From Pseudomonas cedrina subsp. cedrina (GTDB lineage: Bacteria; Pseudomonadota; Gammaproteobacteria; Pseudomonadales; Pseudomonadaceae): DNA of 64,000 nt. The translations under genes were made by a program, and so were the position numbers. The stretch is from positions 1 to 64,000 of the forward strand of contig NZ_MNPW01000007.1 of NCBI RefSeq assembly GCF_001983175.1. Direction: 5' to 3'. Numbering within the stretch: position 1 is the stretch's first letter; every line of letters begins with the position of its first letter. Under the pieces are notes generated by a model. It was not told the origin of the DNA and searched no databases. It was given only the letters and a program-made list of their open reading frames with translations. Positions 27,037-35,217 of this stretch are shown piece by piece.

Positions 27037-27855
27037 ATGAAGAAGTCGACTATTGCGTTGTCGTTGTTAATCACCCTGTCCCCGTTGGCGGCCTTCGCCG
27101 CGACCGCGCCGCTGGACCTGGTAGGCCCGGTGTCGGACTACAAGATCTACGTCACCGAAGAAATTGGTGAGCTGGTCACCCAGACCCAGGCCTTCACCGA
27201 TGCCATCAACCGAGGCGACCTGGCCACCGCCAAAAAGCTCTACGCGCCGACCCGCGTACACTATGAATCCATCGAGCCGATCGCCGAGCTGTTCAGCGAC
27301 CTCGACGCGTCCATCGATTCGCGCGTGGATGACCACGAGAAAGGCGTGACCGCCGAAGACTTCACCGGCTTCCACCGCATCGAATACGCACTGTTCTCGC
27401 AGAACAGCACCCAGGGCCTGGAAACGCTGACCGCCAAGCTCAACACCGACGTCAACGACCTCAAGACCCGCGTCGACGGCCTGACCTTCCCGCCGGAAAA
27501 AGTCGTCGGCGGCGCCGCGGCCCTGCTTGAGGAAGTCGCCGCCACCAAGATCTCCGGCGAAGAAGACCGCTACAGCCACACCGACCTGTATGACTTCCAG
27601 GGCAACATCGACGGCGCGAAGAAAATCGTCGACCTGTTCCGTGGCCAGATCGAGAAGCAAGACAAAGCCTTCCTGGCCAAGGTCGACAAGAACTTCGCCA
27701 GCGTGGACAAGGTCCTGGCCAAGTACAAGACCAAGGACGGCGGCTTCGAGACCTACGACAAGGTCAAGGAAAACGACCGCAAGGCCCTGGTAGGCCCGGT
27801 CAACACCCTGGCTGAAGATTTGTCGATGTTGCGTGGCAAGTTGGGCTTGAACTAA
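27037..27855 (+). CDS. Second imelysin (M75) periplasmic iron-binding protein, EfeM-like
   Basis: A 272-residue secreted protein with a signal peptide ending LAAFA. It consists of an M75 imelysin domain only and lacks the cupredoxin domain of EfeO. It carries the matching metal motif GFHRIEYALF and the SGEEDRYSHTDLYDFQGNID segment that also occurs in EfeO. It is thus a paralogue of the EfeO C-terminal domain and resembles the short EfeM proteins. It lies 27 bases after efeB in the same operon. It may be a second periplasmic iron donor. A REPIN follows. Confidence 0.9.
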   Translation: MKKSTIALSLLITLSPLAAFAATAPLDLVGPVSDYKIYVTEEIGELVTQTQAFTDAINRGDLATAKKLYAPTRVHYESIEPIAELFSDLDASIDSRVDDHEKGVTAEDFTGFHRIEYALFSQNSTQGLETLTAKLNTDVNDLKTRVDGLTFPPEKVVGGAAALLEEVAATKISGEEDRYSHTDLYDFQGNIDGAKKIVDLFRGQIEKQDKAFLAKVDKNFASVDKVLAKYKTKDGGFETYDKVKENDRKALVGPVNTLAEDLSMLRGKLGLN

Positions 27856-27879
27856 ACGCTTTGAGGACGCAGTAAGAAC

Positions 27880-28014
27880 TTGTAGTGAGCGGGCTTGCCC
27901 CGCGCTGGGGGGCGAAGCCGCCCCAAACCAGGCGACTCGGTTTATCTGTAACTCGGCGGTGACTGTATTAGGGCGGCTTCGCCCCCCAGCGCGGGGCAAG
28001 CCCGCTCACTACAA
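27880..28014. repeat. REPIN, copy 1 (GTAGTGAGCGGGCTTGCCCC family)
   Basis: Two REP arms in inverted orientation, TTGTAGTGAGCGGGCTTGCC on the left and its complement on the right, separated by a partly dissimilar centre. It sits between convergent genes (efeM-like and pssA), where such elements often act as terminators or RNA-stabilising structures. A near-identical copy is at 30603-30736 and a decayed one at 36362-36422. Confidence 0.92.
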
Positions 28015-28041
28015 GGATTTGTCAGGCGTTGAAAGGGGTAG

Positions 28042-29385
28042 TTACAGGATGCGGTACAGCAACCGTTCGATCCGCACCCGGCTGACCCTGCGCAGGAACT
28101 TGCCGACCGCCTCCGGGTAATCCGGCAACGTTTGCAAGTCCAGGTACCGCTCGATGCGCGTGGTGTGCTGGAAAATCTGCGCCAGCTCGGTGCGCCGCGG
28201 TTCGAGCCACTGGCCTTGGGGGTCGTCGATCAGCAAGGCGTTTTCCAGATCGAGGCGGAACGCCCGTGGGTTGAGGTTGTTGCCGGTGAGCAAGGTGTAA
28301 CGCTGGTCGACCCACATGCCCTTGAGATGGTAAGTGTTGTCGCCGTCGTGCCACAGGTGCAGGTTCAACTGGCCGCTGTCGATCATCGGCTGATGGCGCT
28401 TGGCGAAGCGGCGCAGGCTGATTTCGTACAGGTAGGGCAGTGCCGCAATCACCTTGAATGGCTCGCTCGGCGGGATATAGAAGTCATTGGCGGTCTTGTC
28501 GCCAACGATGATGTCTATCTTCACCCCGCGCGCCAGGGCCCGGTTGATTTCACGGGTCACCGGCAGCGGCAGGTTGAAATACGGTGTGCAGATGGTCAGT
28601 TGATCCCGGGCGCTGGCGATCAGTTCGAGGATCACCCGGCTCAACGGATTGTTCTTGCCTACCCCGAGCAACGGGCTGACCGACAGATGCCCATTGGGCA
28701 ATTGCCCGGCCGTGGTGTCGTAGGCCGCGTGCTTGAGACGGCTACGCAGGTCGCCGATGTCGTTGCGCAGGCTGCGGGTGGTCGGCGGATTCGGCAGGTC
28801 CAGGCGATGCACGGCCTTGGACGCAACCAGGCCGTGCTCCACCAGGTGCTGCATGGAGTCGGCGAGCGGTTTGTTGTGGATCAGGTGGTAACGGTCGAAG
28901 CGGTATTTGTCGAACTTGTGCAGGTACACGTTGTTCAGGCTGGCGCCGCTGTAAAGCACCGTGTCGTCGATCACAAAGCCCTTGAGGTGCAGTACGCCAA
29001 ACAGCTCGCGGGTTTGCACGGGCACGCCGTACACCGGCACTTCGGTGCTGTGTTGCTCGGTCATGGCCTGATACCAGGCGCTGTTGCCCGGCTGCTTGCC
29101 CGCCCCGATCAAGCCGCGCTGGGCCCGCAGCCAATCGACCACCACCACGATGTCCAACTGCGGCCGCGCAGCCTTGGCGGCGTGCAGCGCATCGTAGATC
29201 TCCTGCCCCGCCTCGTCCTGCTGCAGGTACAGCGCGACGATATAGATGCGTTGGGTGGCCTGGGCGATTTTTTCCAGCAGGCAGCGCCGATACGCGTCGG
29301 CGCCAGACAGCACCTCGAGCGCCTCGGGCGTGAGGGGGAAACCGCGCAGTTTGGGCAACAGAGAGCGTTTGAAGAACGACGGCAT
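28042..29385 (-). CDS. pssA: CDP-diacylglycerol-serine O-phosphatidyltransferase PssA (phospholipase D type)
   Basis: A 447-residue enzyme of the phospholipase D superfamily. Two HxKx4D-type motifs are present: HLKGFVIDD with YSGASLNN, and HLKGMWVDQ with LLTGNNLNPRAF. The N-terminal part shows the E. coli PssA features, including YLHKFDKYRFDRYHLI. It makes phosphatidylserine, the precursor of phosphatidylethanolamine, at the membrane surface. The ATG at 29385 is chosen for its PssA-like start; the open frame extends to 29559 only by chance. It is divergent from the TetR gene. Confidence 0.93.
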   Translation of the reverse strand: MPSFFKRSLLPKLRGFPLTPEALEVLSGADAYRRCLLEKIAQATQRIYIVALYLQQDEAGQEIYDALHAAKAARPQLDIVVVVDWLRAQRGLIGAGKQPGNSAWYQAMTEQHSTEVPVYGVPVQTRELFGVLHLKGFVIDDTVLYSGASLNNVYLHKFDKYRFDRYHLIHNKPLADSMQHLVEHGLVASKAVHRLDLPNPPTTRSLRNDIGDLRSRLKHAAYDTTAGQLPNGHLSVSPLLGVGKNNPLSRVILELIASARDQLTICTPYFNLPLPVTREINRALARGVKIDIIVGDKTANDFYIPPSEPFKVIAALPYLYEISLRRFAKRHQPMIDSGQLNLHLWHDGDNTYHLKGMWVDQRYTLLTGNNLNPRAFRLDLENALLIDDPQGQWLEPRRTELAQIFQHTTRIERYLDLQTLPDYPEAVGKFLRRVSRVRIERLLYRIL

Positions 29386-29473
29386 AAGGCTCGCAATGGG
29401 TCGAATCCGAGGAAGTCCCGAGCTTACACCATGGGGGTGCCCAGGTCTCGCTGCGCGGTCGGCAAAAGAGGGG

Positions 29474-29502
29474 TTGACCAAGAAGAACGATCGTTCTACT
29501 GT
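29474..29502 (+). promoter_or_regulatory. Sigma-70 promoter with a perfect 14-base palindrome in the spacer
   Basis: TTGACC (29474-29479), a 17-base spacer and TACTGT (29497-29502). The spacer holds AGAACGATCGTTCT (29484-29497), a perfect palindrome typical of TetR-type operators. It starts 36 bases upstream of the TetR gene, which suggests that the regulator represses itself. Confidence 0.7.
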
Positions 29503-29509
29503 GCGCAAC

Positions 29510-30073
29510 ATGAACGAGCAGACCGGCAATGAAACCCGCGACATTATCCTCGACGTCACCGAAAAATTGATCTATCGCCATGGCATCGCCGCCACCGGCA
29601 TGGATTTGCTGGTGAAAACCGCCGGCGTCTCGAGAAAAAGTATTTACCGTTATTTCGCCAACAAAGATGAATTGGTGATCGCCGCGCTGCAACGCCGCGA
29701 TCAGCGTTGGCTGCAGTGGCTGCGCGATGAGGTGGAACGCAGCGAAGGCACGGGTGAGCGCCTGTTGGCGCTGTTCAGCGCCCTCAAGGCCTGGTTCGGC
29801 ACCGCCGATTTCCGTGGCTGCGCCTTTATCAATACCAGCGGCGAGACCGGCGACCCGCAGAACCCGGTACGCCTGCTGGCCAAGGCCCATAAACAGAAAC
29901 TGTTCGAGTACGCACTTGAACTCTGTCAAGCACATGGCAGCCCCGACCCCGAACGGCAGGCCGCGCAGTTGCTGATCCTGATCGATGGCGCCATTACCGT
30001 CGCCCTGGTGATGGGCGACCCGACCGCCGCCGATAACGCGCAATGCATGGCCCGAACCTTATTGGCACTTTGA
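29510..30073 (+). CDS. TetR/AcrR-family transcriptional regulator
   Basis: A 187-residue repressor. The N-terminal helix-turn-helix (about 10-55) reads DVTEKLIYRHGIAATGMDLL and SRKSIYRYFANKDEL. The C-terminal ligand domain has the GCAFINTSGE stretch found in this subgroup. The ATG at 29510 lies just after a promoter with a palindromic operator. A DUF1348/NTF2-like gene follows 54 bases downstream, so the pair is probably co-transcribed and responds to the same unknown compound, perhaps an organic electrophile. Confidence 0.88.
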   Translation: MNEQTGNETRDIILDVTEKLIYRHGIAATGMDLLVKTAGVSRKSIYRYFANKDELVIAALQRRDQRWLQWLRDEVERSEGTGERLLALFSALKAWFGTADFRGCAFINTSGETGDPQNPVRLLAKAHKQKLFEYALELCQAHGSPDPERQAAQLLILIDGAITVALVMGDPTAADNAQCMARTLLAL

Positions 30074-30127
30074 AAGCACGGCCCAACACAACGCTCGATA
30101 AAATTTTTAATCTGGAGGAACTGCCCC

Positions 30128-30607
30128 ATGTCATCGACCGCAGAAAAACGCCCCCCTTTGCCGCCGTTTACCCGCGCGTCGGCCATCGAAAAAGTGCGCC
30201 TGGCCGAAGACGGCTGGAACTCCCGCGACCCGGAACGCGTGTCCCTGGCCTACACCCTCGACACGCAGTGGCGCAACCGTGCGGAATTCGCGCATAACCG
30301 CGAAGAGGCCAAAGGCTTTCTGACCCGTAAATGGGCCAAGGAGCTCGATTACCGATTGATCAAGGAATTATGGGCCTTCACCGATAACCGCATCGCGGTG
30401 CGTTATGCCTATGAGTGGCACGACGACTCAGGCAACTGGTTCCGCTCCTACGGCAACGAAAACTGGGAATTCGACGCCAATGGCTTGATGGCCAACCGTT
30501 TCGCCTGCATCAATGACATGCCGATCAAGGAAAGCGAGCGCAAGTTCCACTGGCCGCTGGGCCGACGCCCGGATGAGCATCCAGGGCTTTCAGAACTCGG
30601 CCTGTAG
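30128..30607 (+). CDS. DUF1348/NTF2-like protein
   Basis: A 159-residue protein of the nuclear-transport-factor-2-like DUF1348 family: SNTF-like helices, then [20 protein letters not shown] and [15 protein letters not shown]. It has no signal peptide. The function of the family is not established. CTGGAGGAA precedes the ATG. It follows the TetR gene and is probably the regulated partner. Its TAG stop codon is part of the first bases of the REPIN that begins at 30603, so the element has inserted at, or supplied, the end of the gene. Confidence 0.85.
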   Translation: MSSTAEKRPPLPPFTRASAIEKVRLAEDGWNSRDPERVSLAYTLDTQWRNRAEFAHNREEAKGFLTRKWAKELDYRLIKELWAFTDNRIAVRYAYEWHDDSGNWFRSYGNENWEFDANGLMANRFACINDMPIKESERKFHWPLGRRPDEHPGLSELGL

Positions 30608-30736
30608 TGAGCGGGCTTGCCCCGCGCTGGGGGGCGAAGCCGCCCCAAACCAGGCGACTCGGTTTTATCTGTTACTCGGCGGCGACTCGGTTAGGGCGGC
30701 TTCGCCCCCCGGCGCGGGGCAAGCCCGCTCACTACA
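30603..30736. repeat. REPIN, copy 2
   Basis: Second copy of the 27880-28014 element, with the same inverted arms and nearly the same centre. It lies between the convergent DUF1348 gene and the sugar dehydrogenase gene. It overlaps the final codons of the DUF1348 gene and provides that gene's stop. Confidence 0.92.
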
Positions 30737-30752
30737 AAAGGGTAAATACCGC

Positions 30753-31910
30753 TTAATCCTGATTCAGCCCAACGCGATACAACACACCGTTATCCTCATC
30801 CGTCAGCACATACAAAAAGCCATCCGGCCCCTGCCGTACGTCGCGGATCCGCGCTTTCAAGCCGCCCAGCAATCGCTCTTCGTGGACCACCTTGTCGCCA
30901 TCAAACTGCAGCCGAATCAACTCCTGGCTGACCAGTGCGCCGATAAACACGTTGTGCTGCCAGGGCTTGAAGCGATCCGCATCGTAGAACGCCATGCCGC
31001 TGATACCCGGCGACTTTTCCCAGACATGATGAGGCGGCACCGTGCCTTCCACTGTCTTGCCCTGCGCTTCGGGAATTGGCGTCAGGGAATAGTTGATGCC
31101 GTGGGTTGCCAATGGCCAGCCGTAGTTCTTGCCGCGCTCGATGATGTTGACCTCATCGCCGCCGCGCGGGCCGTGCTCGTTTTCCCAGACCGTGCCGCTC
31201 CAGGGGTTCAGCGCGAGCCCCTGAGGGTTGCGCTGGCCGTAGGACCAGATTTCCGGGCGCACGCCGGGCTGGCCAACGAAGGGATTGTCATCCGGCACGC
31301 GGCCGTCCGGGTAGATGCGCACGACCTTGCCTTGCAACTTGTCCAGGTCCTGGGCCGTGGGGCGGTCGTTGTTTTCTCCCAGGGTCACGAACAGGTAGCC
31401 GTCGCGGTCAAAGGCCAGGCGCGAGCCGAAGTGATTGCCGGTGGACAGCTTCGGCTCCTGGCGCAGGATCACTTGGAAGTCGCTCAAGCCACTCAGGTCA
31501 GCCGCCAAGCGCCCACGGCCTACGGCAGTGCCGGCCGTACCGCCCTTGCCGCCACCTTCAGCGTAAGACAGGTAGACCATGCGGTCCTGCTTGAAGTCCG
31601 GGGACAGCACCACGTCCAGCAAACCGCCCTGCCCTTTGGCCCACACTTCGGGCACGCCTGTCAGCGGGGCGGAGAGCTTGCCGTCCGGGTTGACGAAGCG
31701 CAGGTGGCCGGGTCGCTCGGTGACCAGGAAGCCTTGCTTGTCCGGCAGAAAGGCCACCGCCCACGGGTGGTCGAGGCCTTTGGCGATCGGGGTGGCGGTA
31801 ATGCTGCCTTGTTCGCTGGGGAACTGCTGGACGTCAGCGGCGAAAGCGGCGGTCATCGGCAGCAGTGTGGTTGCACACAGCGCGGCTAGCAGGGTTTTGC
31901 GTAGGAACAT
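30753..31910 (-). CDS. PQQ-dependent sugar dehydrogenase (YliI/GdhB-like), exported
   Basis: A 385-residue protein with a signal peptide (LLAALCATTLLPMTAAFA). It has the six-bladed propeller of soluble PQQ-dependent aldose dehydrogenases: HPWAVAFLPD, GNHFGSRLAFDRDGYLFVTL, YSYGQRNPQGLALNPW and GPRGGDEVNIIERGKNYGWP, with the His and Arg residues used for PQQ. It oxidises free aldoses in the periplasm. The substrate is not fixed by sequence. It reads in the same direction as a small secreted gene 12 bases upstream and could share a transcript. Confidence 0.9.
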   Translation of the reverse strand: MFLRKTLLAALCATTLLPMTAAFAADVQQFPSEQGSITATPIAKGLDHPWAVAFLPDKQGFLVTERPGHLRFVNPDGKLSAPLTGVPEVWAKGQGGLLDVVLSPDFKQDRMVYLSYAEGGGKGGTAGTAVGRGRLAADLSGLSDFQVILRQEPKLSTGNHFGSRLAFDRDGYLFVTLGENNDRPTAQDLDKLQGKVVRIYPDGRVPDDNPFVGQPGVRPEIWSYGQRNPQGLALNPWSGTVWENEHGPRGGDEVNIIERGKNYGWPLATHGINYSLTPIPEAQGKTVEGTVPPHHVWEKSPGISGMAFYDADRFKPWQHNVFIGALVSQELIRLQFDGDKVVHEERLLGGLKARIRDVRQGPDGFLYVLTDEDNGVLYRVGLNQD

Positions 31911-31922
31911 AAGGCTGGGTCC

Positions 31923-32243
31923 TTACCGGCGATTGCCGCTGGCGTCATAGGTGGGGGTTCTGGGTTGGGTGGCCGGACGGCTGGGCGCGGCATCGCGCTG
32001 GGGGTAACCGTTGCCGATACCGCGGTTCTCCAGGGTCGGCCTGGGTGTGGTCGGCCCGGTCTGGATACCGCGGATGGCCGGTGCGTTGGGCTGGGTGCCC
32101 TGCATGCTGTTGGGGTTGGCCCGGTGAATCGGGCCGTTGTTGGCGTTGTTGTGGGTGTTGCCGGGCAGGTTCTGTGCCCATGCCACCGGCACCAGGGCCA
32201 GGCCCAACAGCAGCGCTGCAATGTGACGCCTGCAACTGTTCAT
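31923..32243 (-). CDS. Small secreted Asn/Pro-rich protein, function unknown
   Basis: A 106-residue protein with a signal peptide (HIAALLLGLALVPVAWA). The mature part of about 83 residues is low complexity, rich in Asn, Pro, Thr and Arg (LPGNTHNNANNGPIHRANPN), with no Cys and probably disordered. It lies directly upstream of the sugar dehydrogenase gene and on the same strand. I do not recognise a family. It is divergent from ku across 184 bases that must contain both promoters. Confidence 0.7.
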   Translation of the reverse strand: MNSCRRHIAALLLGLALVPVAWAQNLPGNTHNNANNGPIHRANPNSMQGTQPNAPAIRGIQTGPTTPRPTLENRGIGNGYPQRDAAPSRPATQPRTPTYDASGNRR

Positions 32244-32427
32244 GACAAAGTCTCTCTGGGGCGAGGAGTACGTGCTTTCGATAACACGCTACGCCCTGGG
32301 TTCGGCTTTCGACACTAAATAGTTTCTCATCAGGTGTAACACGATCTGTCCGCGCATCTGCCCGCGGAAACTTTTCCCGCAGCGTCCGAGTCACCAGAAC
32401 TCAGCCCCTACTCAAGGAATCGCACAT

Positions 32428-33261
32428 ATGCCTCGAGCAATCTGGAAAGGCGCCATCAGTTTTGGCCTGGTGCATATCCCGGTGTCGCTGGTTTCGGCCA
32501 CCTCCTCCCAAGGTGTCGACTTCGACTGGCTGGACAAGCGCAGCATGGACCCGGTGGGCTACAAGCGCATCAACAAGACCACCGGCAAGGAGATCACCAA
32601 GGAAAACATCGTCAAAGGCGTGGCGTTCGAGAAAGGCCGCTATGTGGTGATCAGCGAGGAGGAAATTCGCGCGGCTCACCCCAAATCGACCCAGACCATC
32701 GAAATCATCGGGTTCGTCGCCAGCGATCAGATCCCGTTGCAGAACATCGATACGCCTTACTTTCTCGCTCCGGATAAACGCGGCGGCAAGGTCTACGCAC
32801 TGCTAAGGGAAACCCTTAAAAAAACCGATAAAGTCGCCCTGGCCAACGTAGTGCTGCATACCAAGCAGCACCTGGCGGCATTGATGCCCCTGGAATCGGC
32901 GCTGGTACTGGTGATGCTGCGCTGGCCGGCCGAAGTGCGCAGCCTGGACGAACTGGAACTGGGCAGCGACGTGACCAAACCCAGCCTGGCCAAAGGTGAG
33001 TTGGACATGGCCAAGCGCCTGGTGGAAGACATGAGCGCCGAGTGGCAGCCCGACGAATACCGCGACAGCTTCCAGGAAAAAATCATGGCGCTGGTGGCCA
33101 AGAAGGCCAAGGCCGGCAAGATCGAGGACGTTGAAACCGGCAATGACACCGAGGAGCGCAAGTCGGCCGATGTGATCGACCTGACGGAACTGCTCAAGCG
33201 CAGCCTGGCAGGCAAACCGACCAAGAAGCCCGCCGCGAAGAAATCCAACAAGGCCTCCTAA
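32428..33261 (+). CDS. ku: Non-homologous end-joining protein Ku
   Basis: A 277-residue bacterial Ku. It begins with the typical PRAIWKGAISFGLVHIPVSL, contains the beta-barrel core with KYxxI-like residues, and ends in a Lys-rich tail (KPTKKPAAKKSNKAS) that binds DNA or recruits LigD. Ku forms a homodimer around double-strand ends and recruits the ligase encoded 3 bases downstream. AAGGA stands 8 bases before the ATG. Confidence 0.95.
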   Translation: MPRAIWKGAISFGLVHIPVSLVSATSSQGVDFDWLDKRSMDPVGYKRINKTTGKEITKENIVKGVAFEKGRYVVISEEEIRAAHPKSTQTIEIIGFVASDQIPLQNIDTPYFLAPDKRGGKVYALLRETLKKTDKVALANVVLHTKQHLAALMPLESALVLVMLRWPAEVRSLDELELGSDVTKPSLAKGELDMAKRLVEDMSAEWQPDEYRDSFQEKIMALVAKKAKAGKIEDVETGNDTEERKSADVIDLTELLKRSLAGKPTKKPAAKKSNKAS

Positions 33262-33264
33262 GCC

Positions 33265-35199
33265 ATGCCAAAGCCCAATGACCAGATTGCCCAGGCCAGC
33301 AAGCCCAGGCCCCGAGCCAGAGCCCGGAAAGACACGGCGGCCCTGCCCGAGCAGTTCACCCCGCAATTGGCCACGCTGGTTGACCGCGCACCGGAAGGCG
33401 CCTGGCAATATGAGGTCAAGTACGACGGTTATCGCATGCTCGCGCGCATTCGCGACGGCGAGGTGCGCCTGTTCACGCGCAACGGTCACGATTGGACCGA
33501 ACGCCTGCCGCGCCAAACCAAGGCGTTGCAGGCCCTCAAACTCAAGGACAGCTGGCTCGACGGCGAGGTCGTCAGCCTGAACGGCGACGGCCTGCCGGAC
33601 TTTCAGGCGCTGCAGAACGCCTTTGATATCGGGCGCAGCCTGGACATCGTCTACTACCTGTTCGATGCACCGTTCCTCAATGGCCAGGACCAACGCCAGG
33701 CGCCTGTCGAGAAACGGCGCGCCGCCCTCAAGGCGGCCTTGGGCGCCAACAAAAGCAAATTGCTGCGTTTCTCCGAAGCCTTTACCGCTCACCACCGGGA
33801 CATTATCGAAAGCGCCTTCGACCTGGCCCTGGAGGGCGTGATCGGCAAGCGCCTGGGCAGTCCGTACGTGTCCAGCCGCAGTGCCGATTGGGTCAAGCTC
33901 AAGTGCCGCTTGCGCCAGGAATTCGTGATCGTCGGCTACACCCGGCCAAAGGGTTCGCGCAGTGGTTTCGGCGCGCTGTTGCTGGCCGTGAATGACGATT
34001 CCGGGTTGGTGTACGCCGGGCGCGTGGGCACCGGGTTTGATCAAGCCGCGCTCACCTCGATCTACGCGCAACTCACGCCGCTTGAACGCAAGGCTTCGCC
34101 CTTGGGGAAACCGCTTACCAGCGCCCAGACGCATGGCGTGCATTGGGTGGAACCGACGTTGGTGGGCGAAGTGCAATTCGCCGAGTGGACCCGCGAAGGC
34201 GTCATCCGCCAGGCGGCGTTTGTCGCGCTGCGCACCGACAAACCGGCCGCGCAGATCATTCATGAGCAACCGCGAACGGCCAAATCCATGAAAGCAGCCA
34301 AGCAACCCGACACCGATGTGAAGATCACTCACCCGGACCGCGTGATCGATCCGCAAAGCGGCACGCAAAAACAGCAACTGGCGCAGTTCTACGACAGCAT
34401 CAGCCAATCGATTCTGCCCTTCCTGGTGCATCGCCCCGTTGCACTGCTCAGGGCACCGGAAGGCATCGAAGGCGAGCAGTTCTTCCAGAAACACTCGGAA
34501 CGCCTGGCCATTCCCAACATCAAGCAACTGGACCCGGCGCTTGATCCTGGCCATGCACGCCTGATGGAAATCGACAGCCCCCGCGCGTTGATCGGCGCCG
34601 TGCAGATGGGTACCGTGGAATTGCACACTTGGGGCGCCACCACCGACAAAATCGAAACCCCGGACCTGTTTGTGCTCGACCTCGACCCAGACCCGGCACT
34701 GCCCTGGGCAGCCATGGTGGAAGCGGCGCAACTGACCCTGTCGGTACTGGACGAACTGGGGCTGCAGACATTCGTCAAGACCAGCGGCGGTAAAGGCCTG
34801 CACCTGGTCGTGCCATTGGCGCGCCGCGATAACTGGGACACCGTCAAGGCCTTCGCCAAGGCTGTCTCGCAGTTCATGGCCGAGCGATTGCCCGAGCGCT
34901 TTACCGCCACGTCGGGGCCGAAAAACCGCGTGGGCAAGATATTTATCGACTACCTGCGCAATGCGCGGGGCGCCAGTACCGTAGCGGCGTATTCCGTGCG
35001 CGCACGCCCTGGTTTGCCGGTGTCGGTGCCGGTCAGTCGCGAGGAACTCGAAGGGCTGAGCGGCGCCCAGCAGTGGACAGTCGCCAACCTGCAGGAGCGC
35101 TTGAACGGTTTGAAGGCCGATCCTTGGGCCGGGTATGCCAACCGCCAAAAAATCAGCCAAAAAATGTGGGACAAACTGGGCGCTCAACCGCCTGAGTGA
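33265..35199 (+). CDS. ligD: ATP-dependent DNA ligase LigD lacking the phosphoesterase domain (ligase plus polymerase)
   Basis: A 644-residue LigD. After a short basic tail the ligase domain begins with the nucleotidyl Lys52 in YEVKYDGYR, continues with WLDGEVV and ends with a DNA-ligase OB fold near residue 300. The primase-polymerase domain (about 350-640) has KITHPDRVID, the catalytic VLDLDPDP and FVKTSGGKGLHLVVPL. The N-terminal 3-prime-phosphoesterase domain found in P. aeruginosa LigD (about 840 residues) is absent and is not seen elsewhere in the window. It works with Ku in end joining, mostly in stationary phase or spores of other bacteria. Confidence 0.93.
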   Translation: MPKPNDQIAQASKPRPRARARKDTAALPEQFTPQLATLVDRAPEGAWQYEVKYDGYRMLARIRDGEVRLFTRNGHDWTERLPRQTKALQALKLKDSWLDGEVVSLNGDGLPDFQALQNAFDIGRSLDIVYYLFDAPFLNGQDQRQAPVEKRRAALKAALGANKSKLLRFSEAFTAHHRDIIESAFDLALEGVIGKRLGSPYVSSRSADWVKLKCRLRQEFVIVGYTRPKGSRSGFGALLLAVNDDSGLVYAGRVGTGFDQAALTSIYAQLTPLERKASPLGKPLTSAQTHGVHWVEPTLVGEVQFAEWTREGVIRQAAFVALRTDKPAAQIIHEQPRTAKSMKAAKQPDTDVKITHPDRVIDPQSGTQKQQLAQFYDSISQSILPFLVHRPVALLRAPEGIEGEQFFQKHSERLAIPNIKQLDPALDPGHARLMEIDSPRALIGAVQMGTVELHTWGATTDKIETPDLFVLDLDPDPALPWAAMVEAAQLTLSVLDELGLQTFVKTSGGKGLHLVVPLARRDNWDTVKAFAKAVSQFMAERLPERFTATSGPKNRVGKIFIDYLRNARGASTVAAYSVRARPGLPVSVPVSREELEGLSGAQQWTVANLQERLNGLKADPWAGYANRQKISQKMWDKLGAQPPE

Positions 35200-35217
35200 A
35201 TGGCGCCCTGGTCAGGC

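Noticed and set aside
32803..35187. A 794-residue minus-strand frame opposite ligD and the end of ku
   Set aside because: Antisense shadow of two well-supported genes; no recognisable domain and no start signal.
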